DNA of 64,000 nucleotides from Filosporella fistucella (taxonomy: Eukaryota; Ascomycota; Leotiomycetes; Helotiales): positions 62,001 to 126,000 of the forward strand of contig JAQJZZ010000002.1 in the NCBI GenBank assembly GCA_030077755.1, read 5' to 3'. Shown here in pieces: positions 56,129 to 64,000 of this stretch (position 1 is the stretch's first letter; every line of letters begins with the position of its first letter). The notes under the pieces were generated by a model. It had not been told where the DNA came from, ran no database searches, and saw nothing but the letters and a program-made list of their open reading frames with translations. The translations under genes were made by a program, and so were the position numbers.

Positions 56129-57238
56129 ATGTCCAGCTATGGCCAGACAAAACATCGAACAAAACTGAAGCCAGTACTACGAAAACTTACGCAGAGCGAG
56201 AAGAACTCCCTAGATTTAGACCGTCCTGCTGCTGAGCAAGATGGCTTGGGTATTGGGATGGGAATCTACAATTCTGGGACCGGGTTTGGTTCCCGCTCTT
56301 CCCATGATATCAGCTTTTCTCAAACAGGCCGAAGAGGATATCACCATCGATCTACCAGCGGAACAAGCCAATTCTCCACTGCAACAACTGGCAGTGGTCA
56401 TAGAACCGGCTCATTCGTTCATCCTTTTCAGCAGACGCCTCGTCCATATACTCCCCCACTCAACCTCACAGCCTCGTCATATCAGAATTCACTGCGGGAA
56501 AGCGAATTCGGCCACGATATCACACCCACAGAAGATGATGATCAATTGCGACGCTTGGATGTCAGATCTACCTCTACACTGTCGAATCGCAATCGCACAC
56601 CCTCATTAACAGGCCAATCGCCCTCTCCAATTATCTCGCAGCCTCTACGAATCCTAACCAAAAACCCATCCACTTCACGTCTCGCTCTCGCAACCTCACA
56701 TACCAATCTCTCCAATACAATCCTCTCTCCAGATCTAACTTCTCCGACCGATACCATGTCACCCGTCTCCGCAATCCGAACCTCAATTGATAAGGGTTTC
56801 CGTCTGCGCTCACGCTCCGAGGCAGATACCGCATACCGCGCCGAGGAAATCCGGGAAGCCCGCCGCAAGTTTGCAGAGAAGGAACAAGCCAAGGAAGAGA
56901 AAGTTGCACGGGAAGAGATTCGAGCTTTGGAAAAGAGACAGGCGAAGGAAGCAAGACAGATTGAGAGAGGTGGAAGAAGAAGCAGTGCTAGTAATCATCC
57001 TGCGCATGGACTAGGAGAGAAGAGATCCAGAAGCGATACTACTATGGGAGAGAAGGATGATGTTTTTGTAGGCAGGGCATATACTGCTACTGTGCCTGGA
57101 GATGCGCCACCGATGGAAGAGAGAGAATATGAGATTCCTCGACGAAGTGGAACAGCGAAATTGAAGACACATAGTGCGTGGACCAAGTTTGTGATGTGGA
57201 TACGGACGAGATTTATCAGGATGAGCAAGAAGCATTAG
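56129..57238 (+). CDS. Conserved-looking coiled-coil protein of unknown function
   Basis: 369 aa from MSSYGQTKHRTKL, one exon. The frame is open 71 codons further upstream to 55916, but that part has no protein-like features and the ATG at 56129 (CAAAAATGTCC) has good context. Residues ~1-220 are disordered, Ser/Thr/Pro-rich with possible phosphosites. About 225-280 form a charged helix (EADTAYRAEEIREARRKFAE and following) predicted to be a coiled coil. The C-terminus SAWTKFVMWIRTRFIRMSKK is basic and amphipathic and could bind membranes. No domain recognised. The large upstream space suggests complex regulation. Confidence 0.72.
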   Translation: MSSYGQTKHRTKLKPVLRKLTQSEKNSLDLDRPAAEQDGLGIGMGIYNSGTGFGSRSSHDISFSQTGRRGYHHRSTSGTSQFSTATTGSGHRTGSFVHPFQQTPRPYTPPLNLTASSYQNSLRESEFGHDITPTEDDDQLRRLDVRSTSTLSNRNRTPSLTGQSPSPIISQPLRILTKNPSTSRLALATSHTNLSNTILSPDLTSPTDTMSPVSAIRTSIDKGFRLRSRSEADTAYRAEEIREARRKFAEKEQAKEEKVAREEIRALEKRQAKEARQIERGGRRSSASNHPAHGLGEKRSRSDTTMGEKDDVFVGRAYTATVPGDAPPMEEREYEIPRRSGTAKLKTHSAWTKFVMWIRTRFIRMSKKH

Positions 57239-59058
57239 AGGTGGATGGGCTTATTGTCCTGAAGATAGGCTCGTTCAGGTCATGGACCTACATATACCAC
57301 TCACGACTTGATGATATGCGGCGGACAGCCATACGGATACAGATACAGGCGTTTCGGTTACTACACAATTTTCACAATCCTCGGGCAGGATTTTCCCCTC
57401 CTCAGATACCACTCCTCCTCACAGACAACCTACGCTACTCAATACCTCTTCACTTCTCACAAACTCACTTTCAACTTCCTCCAAATACCCAGTCCTACAC
57501 ATACCCCTTCAATTCGTCCAGTCTTTCAGCGTTCAACTTCTCAGCGCGGCGTTCGGTTTTATGATTTCCAATTTCCAATTACCCAGTTTCCAAATTCCCA
57601 GATTCTTGATTTCCTCGGCGTCAGGCGGATAAGCAGGCACTCAGCAAGAGTGGCAAGGAGGCCAGATTTGTTTTTATGCGATGCTTTGATCTTTACATTT
57701 TTGCTTTAGCCCTTCTATGGAGGGGCTGGTTTGTTGAATACGGGTAAGCATGGAGAGAGCGAGCAGAGTGAGAAACGGGTGGGAAAATGCATTTTGCTTC
57801 CTTGCTTGCCTTGGGTAAGGGTCAGTTGGGAGATAGCAGATAGGATGAGAATGCATATGATTGCCTACGGGCATCTTTCAAACTATCTTACTTTGTGTTC
57901 ATGTGATGTCTTGTGTGAACCTACTTCCAGAATACATTGGCAAGCTCTGCGCCTGAGATATTGAATTTGGATGAAGTGGGTTTATTGGCTAAGAAAAGTT
58001 GAGATTGATATATGCAGTAGAAGGAGAAAAATCTTTCAAAATGCATGGAGACGCTGATTTCCCTATTGCAACTCCTGGAAGTCGAGATCCGTTACGAGTT
58101 TGAACCTTCAGTATTGCACATAATGGAAAAAATTCACTATATTGAGCCTCAGAGATATGTGCTCGGGGCTTTTCCAAATCTCGATTATCCAACCTTCTCC
58201 TTTCCATACCGAAAGTTCTATCTGTACTATCAAGTCCCCTTCTTTGGCCATAAGTGCTCCTGTGGACTATATTGGTGAATCCCAAAGCTGTGTCGAGCAC
58301 ATATTATCAGAGCACCCTGGACTTACAGCGAAATCTCTCGAGAATGAGAGAAATGGATTGCAAAACTTGCTCTCACCAGGATAGCCAATGATGGATTTCG
58401 AATCAAAGTCAATCAATTGAAACTACCTTCCCAGAACGCCTGTGAATCGAAGCAGGTTGCCCAGAATGCTCTTTATTATTTGGCGTTTCTCTGGTTTCAG
58501 GTACGTTATCTTTTCTTATCCTCCCTTTTATTTATTTCCTGCTTATGCTTTATTAGCAATATATCACCACTCTTCAAGCTCTTATAAATAATATTGCCAC
58601 CGTAGCATCGCCTCCAATGCCATCGATATCGACTAATAGATTATCATAATCTCTAGCTCTAGCATCGTGAGAGGAGCACGCGAGATGAGATCGGTTGACA
58701 TTGGGAAACTATCCATATATCAGCACAGTGATGGATAGTGTGCTTGAAGAAGTAATTTATTGAGACTTGTGATGTGTCGAGTTAGATTTCTCTCATTAGA
58801 GAACGTACGAGCAGTTTGAAATCGAATTTATGAGGACAATGGGAGAATGAACGATCGACGTTCTATAGAAATTGGTCTAGATAAATTCGTCATGTAACTG
58901 ACGCACTGAAGTATGGTGGAGATATGCTCGAGTGACTTCGGGTCATCGCGATTCCTCTCACGGGTTGATGCAATCTATTCCGAATGAATGGGTAATAGAC
59001 AGTAGATTTTCTATAGACGCTTCTCAAATCAAATTCTAGTATACATACATGTACTTGC
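57239..59058. other. Intergenic, no supported gene
   Basis: 1.8 kb between the ends of the coiled-coil gene (+) and the CorA-like gene (-). Overlapping small ORFs on both strands (57989-58300, 58045-58278) contradict each other and show no domain. Confidence 0.45.
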
Positions 59059-60579
59059 TTACCCTGACACTCGCCAATGGGCCCATCTATGGAAATGACT
59101 AAAAGGAAACCTGAAACCAAATACCGAAGACCCAGCAATTGAGAGCACAAACATCAACACTGGAAGGGCAACCACGAAATATACCCAGAATCGAGGGCCG
59201 CCCGGGGTAAAGACCTCATTCATGCTGAACAAACTAGACACAAAGCTGAGCGGTACAAACACCAGCGCCACAGTTGTCAGCCTCGACACGTTCTTCGTCT
59301 CCAGATATGCTGTCCGGCTTTCAGCCAGTTGCAGATAGGTCGTTACAAGCGGGACCATAGCCTCAAGTTGCTTTCCTTGATTTCTGAGGCTGACAGCTAG
59401 ATATTCATAGTCTTCTTGCAGGGAAGTCCAATGTTCTGAAGTTGGCTGGCTCCGGCTGTGCTGTTTAATAAAATAAATGCATTTCGAAAGACTAGTAGCG
59501 GAGGATGCTACCCGTCGAGGCCAAGATGAGATGGAAATCAAGGCTGAATTGATCCTGTCTAGCTCGGGATCTAGAGTTGTACGTCCTGTTGGGGGACTAC
59601 CATTACCCTGGATCGAGAAACACATCACAGCAAGGTAGCTCACCCATTCGGCGGCAATAAGTCGAAGTGGGTAATAGGAAAGCGCTTTCAGTGTGAGCTT
59701 CTCGGGAGTAAAATCGGCTGAAGGAGCAGTCATCCAGTAGTACAACAGTTCCTCGAGCATTGATTGTCCTGTACTGGGCGCCGGATGCTTGTGAGGAAAG
59801 TCAGATGGCAAAGAATCTTCTGTTCCGCCAAAGAGAGGCATACTTGGTGTACGAATGACCACTTGTTGCTTTCCCCGTAACGATAAGTACGTGTCTTGCG
59901 TTGGTGGGTCAACTAATACTATCCCTACTAATACTTAGTTGTACTTTCTATTCAATTTAATGTTCCACATACCTAGCCACTCTGATTTCCTGCCGGGCAC
60001 CACCAACACGGAGCAGCAATGCTGTGCAAGACCAATCCTGCGGCCCTGGTTCGATGGGAAAACAATTACTTTGCGGCGAATGTTCGACGGGCATAGTAGC
60101 TTGTAGTCCATTTGTTCAATCTCTGGGAAAATGAGGCTTTGATGATACGGGAATGTGGCAAAGTGCTGTTGTCGTTTTGTCCAAGACGGTAACTCACAGA
60201 ACTTTGGCGATTGAGCCTCGAATTCTCTCCACGCTGAATGTACATGAGAAGCAAAAAACATGGGATCGATTGAAAGGAGCGTTCCCAATTGTTCCATTAC
60301 TTTTTTACTGATATTCTCAACGAGGAGAATCTGGCCCAGCCGCTTCGGATAGATATCTTTCTCATCTAGTTCCTGGCCCTCATGTTGAAGTTCTTCGGCA
60401 ATATTCGTCGGAGTTATCTCTCTCTGCACCGGGTCTTTTTTATCGCCAAAATGATCGATTAAGACGATTCGTCCTACACAAGAACTAGATCCTGGTGTAG
60501 ACAGAAAAGCGTGGAGTGTTAAAAGACATGGATGGCGGGAGCGCCTGGCCTCAACGAGGCTGGCATAAGGAGCATCCAT
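59059..60579 (-). CDS. CorA-like Mg2+ transporter family protein
   Basis: 491 aa from exons 60579-59973 and 59927-59059 with a 45-nt intron. The N-terminal two thirds form a large soluble domain (VGRIVLIDHFGDKKD, SIDPMFFASHVHSAW). A helical stretch (QLEAMVPLVTTYLQLAESRT) leads into two C-terminal membrane segments: VALVFVPLSFVSSLFSMN and FWVYFVVALPVLMFVLSIAG. The pore signature, GMN in classical CorA, reads SMN, as is common in this fungal subgroup, so ion selectivity cannot be assumed. Such proteins abound in filamentous ascomycetes, mostly uncharacterised. Its start faces away from the RelA/SpoT gene; the two share 498 bp of upstream DNA. Confidence 0.88.
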
Positions 60580-61077
60580 AGGTATCTGTTTGCAGCCCTG
60601 AAATGTCCTCTCTTTGGTTCCTGTGTTCTCTTCACCGTATGCCTCGAGAAATTATATTGTTCAGAGATGGCTGAAGCAAGTGACACCTAATGAGAGCCGG
60701 GTGAGTCTTCGAAGGCGGGCGAACTTGCATGAAATACATTCCTTTTGGCATCGTCATATACCTATGGCAGGTAAAGGCAGACTGACGTTTGACTGGAGAT
60801 ACTTACTCGGTCCATGAGATGGAAGTTCGCCGACGACGTCAACACAGCCCCAGGTTCTGGGAGTCACTAGGCGGCCTGCAGGGCAGATGTGTATATCTTC
60901 TAGTGAAAGATAAGTAGCGTGCATCTCCCAAGGATGCCTCGTCTCAGTGCAGATTAAGAGACCTCTCGGTTACAGAAGGCAAACCTCCCAGCAGAAGCTT
61001 ACAGGAACACGTGGGCCGCGAATCTAGCCCTGTTGAAGCTTGGCTCCCTCGCAATCTCCCACGAAATCAATATAAAC
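60580..61077. promoter_or_regulatory. Shared divergent upstream region of CorA-like and RelA/SpoT genes
   Basis: 498 bp between the two start codons. Compact divergent spacing is compatible with a bidirectional promoter. No defined binding site recognised; a 67-aa ORF inside (60614-60817) is not supported. Confidence 0.4.
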
Positions 61078-62772
61078 ATGAGCCTCATCAGCACATTCAT
61101 CGCGAATTACCAGCAAGAAATTGATCAATGGAACCACCTCAAGGACCATGCAATCGGTATTTGTAGGAATGGATTGAAAGAAATCGACGTGATGGGAAAC
61201 GCCACAGGACGCGTCAAAGCCACAGAGTCATTGACGAAGAAACTACAGGTAAGAAATGGGTTGAAACCTTACCTGGATGAGCAAGCTATCATGGCGGATC
61301 AGCTTGACTTTGTGGGTTTACGAATTGCTCTCTACTTTCCTCACCAAAAGCAGGATGTGATCGCCATGCTTAAAGAGAAGTTTAAATACGAGTCATTGCG
61401 CCCATTTGACCGAGACTGGAAGCCCGACGAGCCAGGAATCTACCAGAACTTGTTTGGTCAATATGTCGCTGATCACCTATGGGTATCGCTTCACGGAGAA
61501 GATCGAAGTTGGGCTGGGGAAAAATCGGACCAAAGGTTTGAGGTACAACTTCGATCGGTCCTGATGGACGCGTGGGCCGGCATCAGCCATGAGTTGGAGT
61601 ATAAAGCACTCTCTGGTGAGCCTACTGGGACTGAGCTCAAACTTCTTGATGCGCTCAAAGGCCACGTCGAAGTTGGAGAGTTGATGCTGGAACAACTACA
61701 TCGAGTGCACAAGAGGCGCCTGGACACCGAGAACGAACCAATTCTCAGCCCACGGGAGGTCAATGAGATTATTCTTGATTCTGTACCGGCGGATCAAATA
61801 AGTCAGGCCAATATGGGAGACCTCGATTTGTTACTCCTATTCTTGAGAGCAACTAGGACCGATACTCCGCATGATTTTCGCGATCTGTTGGCCAAGCATG
61901 GGGTCAGGAAAAGCCTCCTCACCGGGTTGGCAAGATTTCAAATACATTTTTATCCGGTGCCTACAACAGTCACTTTTTACCTATTGGAAAAGCTTCTGTC
62001 CGATCTATCGAAACAGGAAGACCAGTGGCATAGCGTTGTGGCGGCCGTGAGGAAGTCTCAGAATCGGGCATGGTTTGACAGCCGCTATTGGCAGCCTCTG
62101 TTATGGCTTTCTCGTGAGCTTCTTAAGTTTCAGAAAGTCGCGGCAGAAGGTTTGACAGCTTCGCAAGTTCGAAAGTATGTGCATATATGGGGTGCAGAGC
62201 ATTGGGTTCGGTCCCAAACACCAATCACACTTAATGATGACTGTGTCATCGATTGTATGTCCCGTACTAAAAATGATTCCGCCCCAGGTCTTGAATTTAC
62301 TGCAGAGCTTTGCATTTTGGGGTTTGGCCCTACAGCGCCTGAGTATCTGGAGGAGCGTGATGAATCTGACGAGGATGACGATCGGTTCGAGATATTGGCA
62401 TCTGCTATGCAGCTATCATATTCTGCAAACTCGAAGGCATGGACCCAAGCCATATACGATTACGGCACCTCTCTGCTAGGATATAGCACTGATTGCACCT
62501 ACATATTCTTTCACTCCACGGACATCGTACTCTGGCTGATGACTCTTGGTAAGACGCAGTTGTTGACAATGTTATTAAAGGTTTGGCCGTTGGGTAATCA
62601 AGCACAAGACTGCGAGAACTCTGTGCTCGATAAGCTCTGTGAGTTGGCTGAGAGAACACGAAATAAAGAGATGATGCAATTACTGAAAGGAGAGATTGCT
62701 GGATTTCATATGTTACATATTGAATTGTTGCAAGGCTTTCAAGGAGATCCACGATATGGGCAATTCTCATAA
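61078..62772 (+). CDS. RelA/SpoT-fold protein, putative alarmone (p)ppGpp synthetase
   Basis: 564 aa from MSLISTFIANYQQEID, matching the N-terminus of small RelA/SpoT domain proteins; an in-frame Met at 61033 would add 15 residues. Residues ~25-180 carry the synthetase fold: GRVKATESLTKKL (R45, K47, S51, K55: RxKxxxSIxxK nucleotide-binding motif), DFVGLRIALYFP (D77, metal site), GQYVADHLWVSL (Y129, H133, acceptor-nucleotide loop), FEVQLRS (E155, Q157, R159) and HELEYK (E174). The residues bacterial synthetases use thus appear kept. There is no hydrolase (HD) domain. About 380 residues of helical sequence follow (VPTTVTFYLLEKLLSDLSKQ), with no domain I recognise and an acidic ERDESDEDDD stretch. 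If active it would make pppGpp-like nucleotides from GTP/GDP and ATP in the cytosol. Activity in a fungus is inference. Confidence 0.85.
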   Translation: MSLISTFIANYQQEIDQWNHLKDHAIGICRNGLKEIDVMGNATGRVKATESLTKKLQVRNGLKPYLDEQAIMADQLDFVGLRIALYFPHQKQDVIAMLKEKFKYESLRPFDRDWKPDEPGIYQNLFGQYVADHLWVSLHGEDRSWAGEKSDQRFEVQLRSVLMDAWAGISHELEYKALSGEPTGTELKLLDALKGHVEVGELMLEQLHRVHKRRLDTENEPILSPREVNEIILDSVPADQISQANMGDLDLLLLFLRATRTDTPHDFRDLLAKHGVRKSLLTGLARFQIHFYPVPTTVTFYLLEKLLSDLSKQEDQWHSVVAAVRKSQNRAWFDSRYWQPLLWLSRELLKFQKVAAEGLTASQVRKYVHIWGAEHWVRSQTPITLNDDCVIDCMSRTKNDSAPGLEFTAELCILGFGPTAPEYLEERDESDEDDDRFEILASAMQLSYSANSKAWTQAIYDYGTSLLGYSTDCTYIFFHSTDIVLWLMTLGKTQLLTMLLKVWPLGNQAQDCENSVLDKLCELAERTRNKEMMQLLKGEIAGFHMLHIELLQGFQGDPRYGQFS

Positions 62773-63510
62773 ACGAGTTTGAGCTTGGCAGATGCCGAGA
62801 CTCGACCTTTTGATAGGTCTTCTTTCCTCTCTTTGTACGGAACAGAGATTTACTACAAATTGTGTGTCTGCAGAAGACTTCCTTGGTAACTATATTCTTG
62901 GTGGCAGAAACTCTTTTCAAAGTCCAAATTCTCATGACACTTATTATGCATCGCTGAAGAATGGAGTAGTTACGTTGGAACATATATGCCATCTTGCATA
63001 TGGACTGAAAGAGAGGCATGATGTCACGTGTGGTGACCTACTGACCACCATCAACCGGACCCCATCTAATCCAGGTGAAAACCTACATCCATCGCATCAC
63101 GAGCCGCCAGCCCACAGGTCCGAGCATTCGGTCAACTACCAACCTCACCCACGCTAGGTTGAAAATATGAGTTGCAGCTAGAGTAGGAGAAAAGGGCATT
63201 GTCCTGGTATCAGTCGGGCGTATAACTTATCACAGCCTCTGCAAATAATATGACGGACTTTTTTTCGAAGGTGGCCCGATAGGCACTCATGCCGCTGCCA
63301 TTCGTGGGTTGGGTCGACCAACTTATGCAAACGCACCCTCCTGGGTATGCAATCAGGCATCTTAGTCAGTACCATCGTAAGTCCACACTTGATTGGGTCT
63401 CCCTCTCCCAACCTATCTGAACCATCATTCCCTGTCTCGAGGCTCAGTCGTCTTGGAACTTGTACGAGATTCTCTCATATTACTTCGTAGGGCGCTAATG
63501 ACTTCCTTTC
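62773..63510. other. Intergenic or 5' part of the next gene
   Basis: A 121-aa plus-strand ORF at 62792-63157 has no domain. Open frames near 63395-63460 (SPNLSEPSFPVSRLSRLGT) could be an upstream exon of the gene at the edge, joined by a GTACGA...TTTCAG intron. Nothing firm. Confidence 0.3.
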
Positions 63511-64000
63511 AGAAGACCAAATTGATATAGTGCCTCGGAAAGCCATCATGCCAAATCCCAAAGAAGGGGTTGTGACGAAGCAGGCACGGTCAAGTCAGCT
63601 ATCGCAGATAGGGACGCCAGATTCATGGGGCATTCAAGGTGTGAAGCTCAGCCTGGGTGAGATATCCACATCAGCAGCTATTGCAAAGCATAGCGGATCA
63701 ATTTTCAGCCGAGTTGAGAATTGCAGACTCCTGGATACGATCGAAACTGGTTTTGACATCCATATTCATGGCCTCCCTGGGTGGCTGAGTAGTATTCAAA
63801 TGGCTCGGAGCGTCACTATTCTTGCTGCACAAATGCGACGTATTAAAGTCCCCAGAACAATGGAAGAACTCAACATGTACAGGCTCTCTGGCCTAGCCAC
63901 CTTCGTTGTTTTATGCTGCCGATATACCGAAGATGAGGGTTCCATCATCAATATGCTTGATCAGCTTATGGTTGGCAGGCTAGGTACGGTTGTCAAAATT
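63511..64000 (+). CDS. Unrecognised gene, 5' part, runs off the window edge
   Basis: Open frame to the end of the window in protein-like sequence: DQIDIVPRKAIMPNPKEG, then GVKLSLGEISTSAAIAKHSG, RVENCRLLDTIETGFDIHI, LPGWLSSIQMARSVTILAAQ and LSGLATFVVLCCRYTEDEG. A pyrimidine-rich TTCCTTTCAG directly before 63511 looks like an intron acceptor, so an earlier exon is likely; otherwise translation could start at the ATG at 63548. The family is not recognised. It runs in the same direction as the RelA/SpoT gene. Confidence 0.55.

Noticed and set aside
1..64000. CRISPR arrays, operons or bacterial features
   Set aside because: No spaced direct repeats; introns and gene families are fungal.

Overview
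The window looks like nuclear DNA of a filamentous ascomycete. Genes are cut by short introns (44-220 bp, mostly GTAAGT/GTATGT...YAG). The gene families are typical of fungi: a Zn2Cys6 regulator, a sedolisin, a surface-growth type GT2, an EthD protein, Mid2-like and CorA-like proteins. AT-rich, stop-dense islands resemble repeats eroded by RIP. Gene content and low gene density would suit a leotiomycete (Botrytis/Sclerotinia-like), but that is a guess and not demonstrated. All exon structures were assembled by eye from splice sites and reading frames; no alignment or database search was run.

Layout. 1-1006: 5' part of an MFS transporter (-) running off the left edge, with one intron lacking a normal acceptor. 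2360-3206: a Tc1/mariner-type MITE. 3629-5470: a fused macrodomain/class-M sirtuin, an ADP-ribosylation writer/eraser in one chain. 5989-8810: a seven-exon vacuolar Ca2+/H+ exchanger. 11.2-12.8 kb: decayed repeat DNA. 12.9-13.5 kb: a small spliced gene or relic of unknown family. 14-24.2 kb: a run of small-molecule enzymes and a regulator (SDR, Zn2Cys6 factor, EthD protein, DJ-1/Hsp31 protein, MDR oxidoreductase, Gre2-like reductase), several in divergent pairs. It resembles a detoxification or small metabolic cluster with no backbone synthase visible. 25-27.3 kb: a secreted tripeptidyl-peptidase. 28.5-29.8 kb: two paralogous single-pass mini-proteins. 30.7-31.9 kb: a metallo-hydrolase-like protein. 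34.4-35.8 kb: a Mid2-like surface protein. 37.8-39.0 kb: a BTB protein. 40947-42296: a complete Tc1/mariner DD34E element with one nonsense codon. 45.3-47.0 kb: a type-2 glycosyltransferase. 47-56 kb: about 9 kb with no gene I can support, holding simple repeats, a G-quadruplex-type run and short GTAC palindromes. 56.1-57.2 kb: a coiled-coil protein. 59.1-62.8 kb: a CorA-like membrane protein divergent from a RelA/SpoT-fold protein whose alarmone-synthetase residues look intact. 63.5 kb-end: the start of an unrecognised gene.

The most interesting points are the macrodomain-sirtuin fusion, the eukaryotic RelA/SpoT protein divergent from a CorA-like channel, the mini-protein pair, and the full-length Tc1 copy whose only visible defect in the reading frame is one stop codon of the kind RIP produces.
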